DNA of 64,000 nt from JAWWPG01 sp038254365 (GCA_038254365.1 JBBSGI010000003.1:37483-101482), one strand, 5' to 3'. Positions 7,445 to 16,271 are shown, counted from the stretch's first letter. The notes: generated by a model from the sequence alone, not told the origin. Program-made: numbers and translations.

Positions 7445-8182
7445 TCACGCCTGCAGCCCGAGCGTCGCCATGCGACGCAGGTGGTTCTCGGTGAGCCGGC
7501 CGAACATGCGGGCGACCGCAGCCAGGTCCATGCCCGGCCGGTCGACGCCCCCCACCAGCAGCGCGGTGAGCGCGTCGCGCTCGGCCGCGACCCGCTGCGC
7601 CTGGCTCAACGCCTCACCCATCAGTCGACGGGCCCACAGCGCGAGGCGACCCGCGATCTTCGGGTTCTGCTCGATCGCTTGCAGCACCTTCTCCACCGCG
7701 AACTCCGAGTGGCCAGTGTCGTCGAGCGTGGTGAGGATCAGATCGCGGGTAGAAACGTCCAGGTAGGCAGCGATCTCCCGGTAGAAGTCGGCAGCCAGAC
7801 CGTCGCCCACATATGCCTTGATCAGGCTCTCGAGCCAGTTCGAGGGAGCGGTATGGGCATGGAACGCGTCCACGGGCGCGTGGAACGGCTCCATGGCCTC
7901 GTAGGGGTCGGCACCGAGCTCGAGAAGCCGGTCTCGCAGCCGCTCGAAGTGGCCGAACTCAGCGGCCGCCATCGCGGCGAGCGCGGCCGTGTCGGCCAGC
8001 GAAGGGGCCGTCGACGCGTCCTCTGCCAAGCGCTCGAACGCGCTCAGCTCCGAGTAGGCGAGACCGCCGAGCAGGTCGACGACCGCCACCCGGTAGGCAG
8101 TCTCCGAGAACGCGGACACGTCCTGTGGAAGGTCGGCGCCGGTGACTTCAGTCGTCCCGGACTCCTCGGCGCGCTCGGTCAT
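7445..8182 (-). CDS. Ferritin-like fold protein (MiaE-like di-iron helix bundle)
   Basis: A 245-residue mostly helical protein of the ferritin-like superfamily found in actinobacteria beside a DEAD-box helicase, as here. Possible metal ligands are in AAAEFGHFERL (ExxH, near residue 86) and TLDDTGHSEFAVEK (near 170). It resembles the tRNA-hydroxylase (MiaE-like) branch in fold, but no substrate can be claimed. The ATG at 8182 is chosen instead of the longer open frame to 8293 because a -10-like TAGGGT sits 7 bases upstream and the longer lead is Arg-rich junk-like. It is divergent from the helicase. Confidence 0.75.
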   Translation of the reverse strand: MTERAEESGTTEVTGADLPQDVSAFSETAYRVAVVDLLGGLAYSELSAFERLAEDASTAPSLADTAALAAMAAAEFGHFERLRDRLLELGADPYEAMEPFHAPVDAFHAHTAPSNWLESLIKAYVGDGLAADFYREIAAYLDVSTRDLILTTLDDTGHSEFAVEKVLQAIEQNPKIAGRLALWARRLMGEALSQAQRVAAERDALTALLVGGVDRPGMDLAAVARMFGRLTENHLRRMATLGLQA

Positions 8183-8189
8183 GCGCCAC

Positions 8190-8195
8190 ACCCTA
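8190..8195 (-). promoter_or_regulatory. -10 element TAGGGT of the ferritin-like gene
   Basis: TAGGGT on the minus strand ends 7 bases before the ATG at 8182; no ribosome-binding site is present, consistent with a nearly leaderless message. Confidence 0.4.
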
Positions 8196-8282
8196 GTGCG
8201 GTCCCGGGCGCCGGTGACGCGCTGTGTCGCCGGGCAATGCTCGCCGTACACCCCGGACCGATAGACTCGCACCTGACGGCCC

Positions 8283-9842
8283 ATGAGCGACATTCGCCGG
8301 GCCGAGAGAAATCAAGAAACGAGACGTGTTCTGGCTACCTTCGAAGAGCTGGGAACCCTGCCCGAGATCGCCGAGGCGCTCCGCGCAGAAGGCATCGTGG
8401 AGGCGTTCCCCATCCAGGAGATGACCCTGCCCATCGCGTTGGTGGGCACCGACCTCATCGGGCAGGCTCGCACCGGCACCGGCAAGACCCTGGCGTTCGC
8501 GATTCCTATCCTGCAGCGTGTCATCGCGCCCAAGGACCCCGACTACGACCAGCTCGCCGCGCCCGGACACCCACAGGCGCTGGTGGTCGCGCCCACCCGG
8601 GAGCTGGCGATCCAGGTCTCCGGTGACCTCAAGGTCGCTGGGAGGAACCGCGGCACCCGCACGCTGACCGTGTATGGCGGAGTTCCCTACGAGCCGCAGC
8701 TCGACGCGCTCGCCTCCGGTGTCGACATCGTCGTCGGCACGCCTGGTCGGCTGCTGGACCTCGCCACCCGCAGGTCGCTCGACCTCTCGCACGTCAAGGT
8801 GCTGGTGCTCGACGAGGCCGATGAGATGCTCGACCTGGGCTTCCTGCCCGACGTCGAGAAGCTGATCGGGCGGACGCCGCTCTTCCGCCAGACCATGCTG
8901 TTCTCGGCCACCATGCGGGGCGAGGTCGTCACGCTGGCCCGCACCCACATGCGCCACCCGGTCAACATCCGGGCCGAGTCCAGCGGCGAGACCCAGATGG
9001 TTCCCGCGACCGCGCAGTTCGTCTACCAGGCGCACGACCTCGACAAGCCGGAGTGCATCGCCCGGATCCTGCAGGCCGAGAACCGCGGGCGCACCATCAT
9101 CTTCACCCGCACGAAGCGGCAGGCGCAGCGGGTGGCCGAGGACATGATGGGCCGCGGGTTCCCGGCGGCCCCGCTGCACGGTGACATGGCGCAGATCGCC
9201 CGCGAGAAGGCACTCAAACGCTTCCGTGAAGGCTCCATCCAGATCCTGGTCGCCACCGACGTCGCCGCCCGCGGCATCGACGTCGAGGGTGTCACCCACG
9301 TGATCAACTACACCTGCCCCGAAGACGAGAAGAACTACGTGCATCGGATCGGCCGGACCGGCCGGGCCGGCGCCTCAGGCGTGGCGATCACGTTCGTGGA
9401 CTGGGCCGACATCACCCGCTGGAAGGTCATCAACAAGGCTCTCGACCTGCCGTACGACGAACCGCAGGAGACCTACTCCACGAGCGAGCACCTTTTCCAT
9501 GACCAGGGAATCCCGTCTGACGCCAAGGGCCGGATCGGGCCGTCGAAGATCGAGGCCACCGAGATGCTCGCCGATCGGCCACCACGAGGCGGCGACCGTG
9601 ACCGCAGCCGGGGCAAGGGTGATCGCGGCTCCGACCGGTCGGGACGAAGCGGCCAGCGCACCCGGAGCCGCAGCAGCATCGGGGCCGGCTCCGGCTCCGA
9701 TCGCCCGCGCGGCCAAGGCTCCGAGAACGCCGAGGCCCGCGCACCGCAGGGGGAGGTGGCCAAGCCCGCGTCCTCGTCGGCCGAGCGGCGCCGCCGCGCC
9801 CGCAGCCGCACCCGCGGAGGGCGTCCCGTCGAGACCGAATAG
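8283..9842 (+). CDS. DEAD/DEAH-box ATP-dependent RNA helicase
   Basis: A 519-residue RNA helicase with the ordered motifs: Q motif PIQEMTLPIAL, motif I ARTGTGKT, Ia PTRELA, GTPGR, II DEAD, III SAT, IV IIFTRTK, V ARGIDV and VI HRIGRTGRAG. After residue about 400 comes a low-complexity Arg/Gly/Ser/Asp tail ending in RRRRARSRTRGGRPVETE, a basic RNA-binding extension common in actinobacterial RhlE/DeaD-like helicases. It is expected to remodel RNA, for example in ribosome assembly, RNA decay or cold adaptation. A TAGACT -10 lies at 8262-8267, about 20 bases before the ATG. Confidence 0.95.
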   Translation: MSDIRRAERNQETRRVLATFEELGTLPEIAEALRAEGIVEAFPIQEMTLPIALVGTDLIGQARTGTGKTLAFAIPILQRVIAPKDPDYDQLAAPGHPQALVVAPTRELAIQVSGDLKVAGRNRGTRTLTVYGGVPYEPQLDALASGVDIVVGTPGRLLDLATRRSLDLSHVKVLVLDEADEMLDLGFLPDVEKLIGRTPLFRQTMLFSATMRGEVVTLARTHMRHPVNIRAESSGETQMVPATAQFVYQAHDLDKPECIARILQAENRGRTIIFTRTKRQAQRVAEDMMGRGFPAAPLHGDMAQIAREKALKRFREGSIQILVATDVAARGIDVEGVTHVINYTCPEDEKNYVHRIGRTGRAGASGVAITFVDWADITRWKVINKALDLPYDEPQETYSTSEHLFHDQGIPSDAKGRIGPSKIEATEMLADRPPRGGDRDRSRGKGDRGSDRSGRSGQRTRSRSSIGAGSGSDRPRGQGSENAEARAPQGEVAKPASSSAERRRRARSRTRGGRPVETE

Positions 9843-9875
9843 CCGGAGCAGCGTGTCCGCGGCGGGAGGCCGGGG

Positions 9876-10559
9876 TCAGGTGCGGACGACGACTGTCGTA
9901 CCGACGGCGGCGAAGCCCCACAGCGCTCGCGCGTCGGTGATCCACTGCCGGATGCAACCGTCGGACTCAGGAGTACCCAGGCTCGAGCGGGCCTCGACCA
10001 GCGTGCCGTCGGGCCTGGTGGGGATGCTGTGGAACCCGATCGCGGAGGTACGGCCCCTGGCGAATCGCACCATGAACCTCATCGTCTCGTCGCTGTTGTA
10101 CGCGGTGGCGTGGCGGGAGTGCGAGGTCACCTGATAGGTCCCGTTGGCGAGGTTGTGGTACCTGCTGCCCGACACGAGATAGGTGCGCTCGACCGAGTTG
10201 TCGGCGTTCACCAGCCAGACGCGCTGCGCGCTGACGTCGAAGACCACCCGATAGCCGGAGCCGGACCTTGCGGGCAGGGTTGTGCCTTGCGCCGGGGTCC
10301 GGCTGCCCTCGGGATGAGGTCGCTGACCGCCAGCCGCCATCCGGTCCGCCGACGCGCCGGAGGCGCCGCTCGCGCCAGCCCCGTCGCCGGTCGCACCACC
10401 GTCGCGTGCGGTGCCCGGCGGGTGCGCATCGGTGGCGGTGGACCCGGTGTCGGAGATGCCGAGCGCGCCGGAGAGCGAGAGCACGCAGACAGCGACCGAT
10501 CCGCCGATGGCGGCCAGCCGGCCGGGCCGATCGAGCAGCCGCCGCTCGCGCGACGTCAC
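9876..10559 (-). CDS. L,D-transpeptidase (YkuD-type) with N-terminal membrane anchor
   Basis: Predicted 227-residue cell-wall enzyme. Residues about 15-35 (LAAIGGSVAVCVLSLSGALGI) are a signal anchor, followed by a Thr/Gly/Ala-rich linker and a YkuD catalytic domain in the last 125 residues with GFHSIP and ESDGCIR, the latter holding the nucleophilic Cys (SHGC is usual, here SDGC). Such enzymes make 3-3 cross-links or attach proteins to peptidoglycan. The GTG at 10559 has GGAG eight bases upstream; an in-frame GTG at 10568 is the alternative. Confidence 0.87.
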   Translation of the reverse strand: MTSRERRLLDRPGRLAAIGGSVAVCVLSLSGALGISDTGSTATDAHPPGTARDGGATGDGAGASGASGASADRMAAGGQRPHPEGSRTPAQGTTLPARSGSGYRVVFDVSAQRVWLVNADNSVERTYLVSGSRYHNLANGTYQVTSHSRHATAYNSDETMRFMVRFARGRTSAIGFHSIPTRPDGTLVEARSSLGTPESDGCIRQWITDARALWGFAAVGTTVVVRT

Positions 10560-10741
10560 ACTGGTCACTCCAACACCATAAGGGAGCGCGACCGGTTCGT
10601 GGCGGACCTGGCGGCCGCGACACGGACCCCGAGGCACCGGTGGACACCAAGCCCTGATCCGCGCGCCCCTGGTTCGCGGCCCGGCCGGGCCGGCTGCGTT
10701 CGGCGCTTGCGCAACCGCCGTACCGTCGCCATGCTGGCGCG

Positions 10742-11491
10742 ATGCCTACCGCTGTGATCACCGGGGCCACCAGCGGCATCGGCCTCGCGTTTGCGCGCGC
10801 CCTGGCCGGCGAGGGGTACGGCGTCGTACTCGTCGCCCGAGATGATGCGCGGCTCCGGGCGGTGGCCGACGAGCTGGCGGCGGCGCACGGGGTGTCCTGC
10901 GAGGTGCTGTGCGCCGACCTCAGCGAGATCGTGGACACCGGCCGGATAGAGACGCGGTTGCTCGACGGGCCGGTCGACCTGCTGGTCAACAACGCGGGTT
11001 TCGGCATGCGCTCGGCCTTCGAGACCAGCGGCATCGAGGAGGAGCAACGCAGCCTCGACGTCCACGTGCGGGCCGTCATGCGTCTGACGCATGCGGCCCT
11101 GGTCCCCTTGCTCGGCCAGGGGCACGGCGAGATCGTCAACGTCTCGAGCGTCGCCGGGTTCCTGCCGCGCGGCTCGTACGGCGCCCACAAGGCATGGGTG
11201 ACGAGCTTCAGCTCCTCGTGCAACGTGCGTTACCGCACGCGGGGGGTGCGGGTGATGGCATTGTGCCCCGGCTTCGTGCGCACCGAGTTCCACCAGCGGA
11301 TGGAGGCGCCGATGAAGGGCGTGCCCGCCTGGATGTGGCTCCGGCCCGAAGACGTGGTGCACGACGGGCTGGCCGACCTCCGCAAGGGCAGGGCGGTGTC
11401 GGTGCCGAGCCTGCGGTGGAAAGGTCTGACGGTGCTGTCCCGGCTGGTCCCCCGACGCCTGATGGAACCCATCGCGGGGAGAGGCCGATGA
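10742..11491 (+). CDS. Short-chain dehydrogenase/reductase
   Basis: A 249-residue classical SDR: cofactor loop GATSGIG at residue 7, NNAGFG near 83, catalytic Ser in NVSSVAG and the YxxxK pair in SYGAHKAWV. The C-terminal extension WKGLTVLSRLVPRRLMEP resembles the DltE/YqjQ-like subgroup of SDRs that act on lipidic or unknown ketones. NAD(P) preference is not readable. The stop codon overlaps the start of the following hydrolase as ATGA, so the two are translationally coupled and probably work on related substrates. Confidence 0.9.
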   Translation: MPTAVITGATSGIGLAFARALAGEGYGVVLVARDDARLRAVADELAAAHGVSCEVLCADLSEIVDTGRIETRLLDGPVDLLVNNAGFGMRSAFETSGIEEEQRSLDVHVRAVMRLTHAALVPLLGQGHGEIVNVSSVAGFLPRGSYGAHKAWVTSFSSSCNVRYRTRGVRVMALCPGFVRTEFHQRMEAPMKGVPAWMWLRPEDVVHDGLADLRKGRAVSVPSLRWKGLTVLSRLVPRRLMEPIAGRGR

Positions 11492-12345
11492 GTGGATCAC
11501 CCGAGCCGCGCCTGGACGCGTCGATCCGGACCGCACGCACCAACACGGCACGCGGGGACTTCGCGACGCTGGTGTGCGTGCCGACGAACCGGCCGGTGGC
11601 GCACGGCAACGCCCTGCTGGTCCCCGGTTTCACCGGATCGAAGGAGGACTTTGCGGCGTTGCTCCCGCGGCTAGCCGAGGCGGGCTGGTCCGCCGCGACC
11701 TACGACCAGCGCGGGCAGTACGAGACGGTCGGCGAGCCCGCTGACGACTACACCCTCGACGGCTTCGCGGCGGACGCTGAGGCCGTCTCCTATGCGCTGT
11801 TCGGTGACGTCGAACGGGTTCACCTGGTCGGTCACTCGTTCGGCGGCCTGGTCGCGGGCCACGCGGCGGTGCGTGACCCGTCCCGGTGGGCCAGTCTGAC
11901 GCTGATCTGCTCCGGCCCAGGGGGACTGCCGGAAGGGGTGGTCCGCGACGAGGCGTTGTTTGTCGCGGACGCGATCCCCCATGACGGGCTGGAGTCGGTA
12001 TATCGCGCGAGGCAGCAACGCGACGCCAGCCGCGGCTTCGAGCCGTCCCCACCAGACAGGGGGGCCTTTGACCACCAGCGTTTCCTCGCGAGCTTCCCCC
12101 CGTCCCTGACGGCGATGGCGCGGCTCCTCGCGGATGCTCCGGACCGCACCGAGGACCTGGTCGCACTCGACCTGCCCGTCGCGCTGGTTCGCGGCGCCGA
12201 CGACACGTGGCCGCACGACGTGCAGGACGCCCTCGCCGCCGCCCTGGGGACCCGGGTCGAGGTCGTCGAGTCGGCTGCCCACTCACCGGCCGCCGAGCAA
12301 CCCGAGGCGACTCGCGACGCCCTGGTGCGCAGCTGGCTCGGCTGA
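11488..12345 (+). CDS. Alpha/beta-fold hydrolase
   Basis: A 285-residue hydrolase: oxyanion segment LVPGFTGSKED near residue 40, nucleophile elbow GHSFGG near 115, a cap region with many Arg/Gln (VYRARQQRDASRG) and a late catalytic His in ESAAHSPAAEQPEATRDAL. The acid is probably in RGADDTW. Substrate unknown; esters, lactones or C-C bonds are possible. A longer frame exists upstream, but the ATG at 11488 overlaps the SDR stop (ATGA) and gives the family N-terminus. Confidence 0.88.
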   Translation: MSGSPEPRLDASIRTARTNTARGDFATLVCVPTNRPVAHGNALLVPGFTGSKEDFAALLPRLAEAGWSAATYDQRGQYETVGEPADDYTLDGFAADAEAVSYALFGDVERVHLVGHSFGGLVAGHAAVRDPSRWASLTLICSGPGGLPEGVVRDEALFVADAIPHDGLESVYRARQQRDASRGFEPSPPDRGAFDHQRFLASFPPSLTAMARLLADAPDRTEDLVALDLPVALVRGADDTWPHDVQDALAAALGTRVEVVESAAHSPAAEQPEATRDALVRSWLG

Positions 12346-12400
12346 CCTGTGCCTCCGCAACCGTTGTCGCGGACCGAAACGTCGTGCCCGAGTCGGCAGC

Positions 12401-12943
12401 TCAACCGGACGGGGTAGCGGTCCACTCGGAGGCAAGGAGGCCGAAGGCGACCTCGTCGACGAACTCGCCCATGACCCAGGCCGAGCGGCGCAGGGTGGCC
12501 TCCAGGGTGAAGCCCCCGGCCAATGCGGTCCGGCACATCGCCTCGTTGTCGGCCAGGGTGTCGATCTGCAGCCGGTTCAGCCCCCGTACGACGAAGCCGT
12601 AGTGGCACAGCACCCGCACGATGTCGACCGCCAGGCCCTGCCCCCGAAACGCGGGCCGGATGGACAGCCCGAGGTGAGCCAACCGGTTGTGCATGTCGAT
12701 GCCCCAGAGCAGAGACTCTCCAGCCAACTGCTCGCGCTCCAACTCGACGACGGAGAAACACGCCAGCGAGTCGGGCAGGTCCTCGACGTCGTAGGGCTGC
12801 TTCCTGGAGCTCGGCGAGATCGGCACCCAAGGCCGGCTGCTGGCACCCGAGCGTGCCGCCACATCGCCGTACAGCTCCGCCATCAGCACGGGCAGATCGG
12901 ACGCCTGTCTAGCCCGCAGAGCAACTCGCTCGCCTCGTAGCAT
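12401..12943 (-). CDS. GNAT family N-acetyltransferase (RimJ/RimL type)
   Basis: A 180-residue acetyltransferase with the acetyl-CoA pyrophosphate loop RPAFRGQGLAVDIVRVL (about residue 93-110), then the NRLQIDTLADNEAMCRTALAGGFTLEATLR segment typical of RimJ/RimL enzymes acting on protein N-termini or small amines. The start at 12943 (MLRGERVALRARQ) is chosen over the longer open frame because a -10 hexamer lies 7 bases upstream. The gene follows the RecB-like nuclease, whose stop codon is part of that -10. Acceptor unknown. Confidence 0.85.
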   Translation of the reverse strand: MLRGERVALRARQASDLPVLMAELYGDVAARSGASSRPWVPISPSSRKQPYDVEDLPDSLACFSVVELEREQLAGESLLWGIDMHNRLAHLGLSIRPAFRGQGLAVDIVRVLCHYGFVVRGLNRLQIDTLADNEAMCRTALAGGFTLEATLRRSAWVMGEFVDEVAFGLLASEWTATPSG

Positions 12944-12950
12944 GCCGGCG

Positions 12951-12956
12951 ACTCTA
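12951..12956 (-). promoter_or_regulatory. -10 element TAGAGT built on the upstream gene's TAG stop
   Basis: TAGAGT (minus strand, 12956-12951) lies 7 bases before the acetyltransferase ATG at 12943. Its first three bases are the TAG stop codon of the RecB-like gene (12956-12954). Confidence 0.45.
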
Positions 12957-13829
12957 GTGGGCGTCGAGCTGCCACCGGACCGCCTGCTCGACGCCTGCCC
13001 ACGAGTCTCGGGGGGTGGTCGCCGCACGACCCTGCGGGCAGGACCGGTTGAAGTCGCACCAGCCACACAGCGGCCCTACCGAGACCGGGTAGAGCCGATC
13101 GGCTTCCTCGTCGGTGACGCCGGACCGGAATCGCTCATCGAGTACGGCGATCTCGCGGGCGAGGGAGTCCACCCGGCGCAGATGACGCAGCAGCCCGTCG
13201 TCGGTGTGGTCCCACGCAAGGACGTCGCCAGTCGGCAGGTGGTGCAGCTCGACCCGACGGCAGCGCCTGCGCAGCGTCCGCTCGGCACCGAGAGCATAGA
13301 TCGCCAGGGCCATCGAGGTGCGGGCGTCGTCGAGGGTGAGCACCTGGCGACCGGTCTTGTAGTCGACGACCACCAGCCCCTCGCTCGGTCGCTCGTCGAT
13401 CCGGTCGACCCGGCCGAAGAGGGCGGCATGGTCGGTCTTGAGCGCCACGGTGCGCTCCACGCCTACCGGCTCGTGTTCGGGATCGAGCTTCGCGACGTAG
13501 CGGACGAGCATCTCGCGGGCACGCTCGCGAGCCTCCGACCGCTGCGCGTCGTCGCGGTAGCCGTCCACGAGCCAGGCCCGGTCGAGCAGCTCTCCGACGT
13601 GCTCGACGGTACGGCGATCACGCGGCGCCTTCCACCAGTTGGCGAGCGCGGTGTGTATCGCCGCGCCGAACGAGTTGTGGGCCCACGGTGGGCCTTTGGG
13701 CGGCGTCGGGCGGTCGAGATAGGCGAACCGGTAGCGGCGCGGGCAGTCGAGGTAGCAGCCGAGCCGGGACGGCGCGGCCTGCAGCAGTCGTTGAGGCATT
13801 CCCTCGAACCTCATCTGCACGTCGCTCAC
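12954..13829 (-). CDS. RecB-like PD-(D/E)XK nuclease, probable iron-sulfur type
   Basis: A 291-residue single-domain nuclease. It begins with LGCYLDCPRRYRFAYL, has HTAL near residue 70, and the catalytic core LFGRVDRIDERPSEGLVVVDYKTGRQ (Asp in GRVDRID, then DYKTG). The C-terminal CGWCDFNRSC (CX2CX5C) plus an N-terminal Cys reproduces the four-Cys iron-sulfur arrangement of AddB and Cas4 nucleases. No helicase domain is present. The GTG at 13829 overlaps the PHP gene stop as GTGA, so the two are translationally coupled. A role in DNA end processing is inferred from the family. Confidence 0.85.
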   Translation of the reverse strand: MSDVQMRFEGMPQRLLQAAPSRLGCYLDCPRRYRFAYLDRPTPPKGPPWAHNSFGAAIHTALANWWKAPRDRRTVEHVGELLDRAWLVDGYRDDAQRSEARERAREMLVRYVAKLDPEHEPVGVERTVALKTDHAALFGRVDRIDERPSEGLVVVDYKTGRQVLTLDDARTSMALAIYALGAERTLRRRCRRVELHHLPTGDVLAWDHTDDGLLRHLRRVDSLAREIAVLDERFRSGVTDEEADRLYPVSVGPLCGWCDFNRSCPQGRAATTPRDSWAGVEQAVRWQLDAH

Positions 13830-14731
13830 CTCACGAGGCTCGCGCGGTCCAGCCCCTGGACGGTGGGCACTCGCCGGTGGCCGGTCGCCGCGTTGGCGGC
13901 CGCCGCGTCGAGCAGCCGCGACAGCTCGGCCGGGGCCGTCACATGGCACCCGAGCTCGTGGTCGATCTTGCCCGCCCCGTGGTAGTCGCTGGAGCCGGTC
14001 GCCACCAGCCCGAGCTCGCGGGCCATGCCGAGTAGTTCGACCCGGTCCTCGGGCGAGTGGTCGTGGTGGTCAACCTCGATGCCGACCAGGCCCCCAGCCG
14101 CGAGCTTTGCAAGGGTGTCCGCGTCAAGGACCTGACGACTGCTGCGCGCCCACGGATGCGCGATGACGGCGGCCCCCCCGGCGGCGCAGACGATCTCGAC
14201 CATGTCGCGCGTTCGCGGCGCATAGCGCACTACGAAGCCGGCCCGACCGGGGTTGAGCCAGCGCTCGAACGCATCAGCGCGGTCTCGGGCGAGGCCCTTG
14301 GCGACGAGCGCGTCCGCAACGTGTGGGCGGCCAACCACCCCGTGTATCCCGACCTGCAGCTGCACCTCCGCCTCCGTGAGCACCTGGTCGACCGCCGCCA
14401 GGTGCCGCAGCATGGCAGCCAGCCGGTCTTCGCGGCCGGCCAGGATCTTCGCCAGCTCGGCCCGAAGCGGCCCGTAGCCCGGGTCCGGCAGGTAGGCAAG
14501 GAGATGCACGCTGCGTCCCTCGTGCTTGGTGGAGATCTCCAGGCCAGGGACGAAGCCGACCCCCACGTCGGATGCGGTGGCCGCGGCCTCCGCCCAGCCG
14601 GCGGTGGTGTCATGGTCGGTGAGCGCAAGGACGTCGATGCCGACCTCGGCCGCATGCCGGACCACCTCCGCGGGTGGGGTGGTCCCGTCGGAGACGTTGG
14701 AATGGCTGTGCAGGTCGATCAGCACCCTCAC
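13826..14731 (-). CDS. PHP-domain metal-dependent phosphoesterase
   Basis: A 301-residue polymerase-and-histidinol-phosphatase domain protein. Metal-binding motifs are in order: DLHSHSNVSDGT (residue 6), ALTDHDTTAGW (about 37), a mid-domain His in VIAHPWA, DHHDH and SSDYHGAG near the C-terminus. Relatives include the RNase AM/YciV 5'-3' nucleases and 3',5'-nucleotide bisphosphate phosphatases; the exact substrate is not readable. GTG at 14731 overlaps the stop of the MFS gene, and its own stop overlaps the nuclease start, making a three-gene coupled unit. Confidence 0.88.
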   Translation of the reverse strand: MRVLIDLHSHSNVSDGTTPPAEVVRHAAEVGIDVLALTDHDTTAGWAEAAATASDVGVGFVPGLEISTKHEGRSVHLLAYLPDPGYGPLRAELAKILAGREDRLAAMLRHLAAVDQVLTEAEVQLQVGIHGVVGRPHVADALVAKGLARDRADAFERWLNPGRAGFVVRYAPRTRDMVEIVCAAGGAAVIAHPWARSSRQVLDADTLAKLAAGGLVGIEVDHHDHSPEDRVELLGMARELGLVATGSSDYHGAGKIDHELGCHVTAPAELSRLLDAAAANAATGHRRVPTVQGLDRASLVR

Positions 14732-16209
14732 AGACTAGGCGGACGGGCAGACAGCACCCGGTGCCTCGTGACGACGAGATCGACCACCCCCAGCACAAGT
14801 GCCGCCATGATGAAGACCAGCGTCACGACCACGGCCTGCCCCAGCGCATGCCCGTAGGCTGCATCCCGAGCGTCCGAGGTCAGCGAGCCGGCGGCGGCCG
14901 GCAAGGTGGCGAAGAACACCGCGCCGATGACCGCCTGGCCGACCGCGGAGCCGATCCGCTGGGCGGTCTGCAGTACCCCGCCGGCCGTGCTGCCGGTGAC
15001 GGGGTCAACCTCGGCGAGCGACAACGTCTGGTTTGGGGTGATCACGGCGCCGGACCCGACGCCGATCAGGAAGAGCGGCAGCGCGAAGGCCACCGCGGCC
15101 TTACCGCTCGGACCGTGACGTACGACCAGGTCCAGCAGGAGCGAGCCGATCCCAAAGGTGAAGCAGGCCCCCACGACGAGCGGTCGGCCCACCCTCGTGA
15201 CCACCCTCCCTGCCAGCGGTGCCGCGACCGCCGAGCCGAGGGCGTAGGCCGTGACCCCGAGGCCCGACTCGAGTGCGGTGTAGCCGAGGCCCTGCTGGTA
15301 GTACAGCGCCAGCACCAGCGGCAGCCCGGTCATCCCGCAGAAGAAGACCAGTGCGAGCAGCACCCCTACCGTGTACGACGGCTCCCGGAATAGCCTCAGG
15401 TCGAGCAGCGGGTCCGCCGACAGCCGGGTGAGACGGGCCTCACGACGGAAGAACAGCACACCAAGGGCGGCCGCCGGCGCGCCTAGCCAGGCCAACCGAG
15501 CATCCTGCAAGGCGTCGTACTCGACCGCTGCGACCAGCACGCAGAAGATGCCGAGTCCCAGCACCAGCGCCCCGACAATGTCGAGTCGGTGCCGTCCCGT
15601 CCTGACGTCCGGCGGCAGCAGTCGGCGGGCCAGCGCGATCACCACGAGCCCGAGGGGGACGTTCACGAAGAAGACCAACCGCCAGCCGATGCTCGGCCCG
15701 CCCGCGGCGATCAACGCGCCGCCCGCCAGCGGCCCCACCGCCGTACCGACTCCGACGACGGAGCCGATCAGGCCGAACGCCCGACCGCGGTCCCCGCGGG
15801 CGAACATCTGCTGGACGAGCCCGGACACCTGCGGGTTGATCAGGCCACCGCAGAGCCCCTGCAGCACGCGGGCCGCGATCAGGACCTCGACATTGGGCGC
15901 CAGTCCGGACATCGCGCTGGTAACCACGAAGCCGGCAACGCCGATGAGGAACATACGCCGTCGGCCGTGGTCGTCGCCGAGGCGTCCGGCGAGGACCGGC
16001 ACCAGACCGAAGGCCAGGGTGTACCCGCTCACCACCCACTGCAGTCCGGACGGGCCTGCGTCGGTGGCGGCGCCGATGGCCGGGAGCGCGACGTTGGTGA
16101 TGCTGACGTCGAGCAGGGTCATGAACAGGGCGCTGCAGCACACGGCGAGCGCCAGCCACCGGCGCGGATCCTCGACTCTGACGGACTCGCCCGCTGTCGA
16201 GGTCGCCAT
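14728..16209 (-). CDS. DHA2-type major facilitator drug exporter (EmrB/QacA family)
   Basis: A 493-residue transporter with about 14 hydrophobic segments. Motifs of the DHA2 family are visible: LDVSITNVALPAIG in TM1, LAGRLGDDHGRRRMFLIG in the TM2-3 loop and GLIGSVVGVGTAVGPLAGG in TM5 (antiporter motif C). It is expected to export hydrophobic compounds in exchange for protons. The ATG at 16209 is preferred to the GTG at 16212 because it sits exactly where a leaderless transcript would begin. It is divergent from the S53 protease and shares that control region with a CRP-type operator. Confidence 0.92.
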   Translation of the reverse strand: MATSTAGESVRVEDPRRWLALAVCCSALFMTLLDVSITNVALPAIGAATDAGPSGLQWVVSGYTLAFGLVPVLAGRLGDDHGRRRMFLIGVAGFVVTSAMSGLAPNVEVLIAARVLQGLCGGLINPQVSGLVQQMFARGDRGRAFGLIGSVVGVGTAVGPLAGGALIAAGGPSIGWRLVFFVNVPLGLVVIALARRLLPPDVRTGRHRLDIVGALVLGLGIFCVLVAAVEYDALQDARLAWLGAPAAALGVLFFRREARLTRLSADPLLDLRLFREPSYTVGVLLALVFFCGMTGLPLVLALYYQQGLGYTALESGLGVTAYALGSAVAAPLAGRVVTRVGRPLVVGACFTFGIGSLLLDLVVRHGPSGKAAVAFALPLFLIGVGSGAVITPNQTLSLAEVDPVTGSTAGGVLQTAQRIGSAVGQAVIGAVFFATLPAAAGSLTSDARDAAYGHALGQAVVVTLVFIMAALVLGVVDLVVTRHRVLSARPPSL

Positions 16210-16215
16210 CACGGC

Positions 16216-16221
16216 AGGCTA
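16216..16221 (-). promoter_or_regulatory. -10 element TAGCCT of the MFS-PHP-nuclease unit
   Basis: TAGCCT on the minus strand ends 6 bases before the ATG at 16209, placing +1 on the start codon. Just upstream lies an inverted repeat CCTTT-CTA-AAAGG (16239-16251). Confidence 0.45.
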
Positions 16222-16255
16222 TCCGCCGTCGTTGTCCCCCTTTCTAAAAGGATCC

Positions 16256-16271
16256 TGTGACCGGGGTCACA
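16256..16271. promoter_or_regulatory. CRP/GlxR-type operator TGTGA-N6-TCACA
   Basis: TGTGACCGGGGTCACA is a perfect 7-2-7 inverted repeat and an exact match to the CRP/FNR-superfamily (E. coli CRP, corynebacterial GlxR, streptomycete Crp) half-site arrangement TGTGA-N6-TCACA. It lies 35 bases upstream of the -10 of the MFS gene and 101 bases before the S53 protease ATG; a TAGCGT at 16292-16297 could be the protease -10. It may serve both divergent genes. Binding is inferred. Confidence 0.7.
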
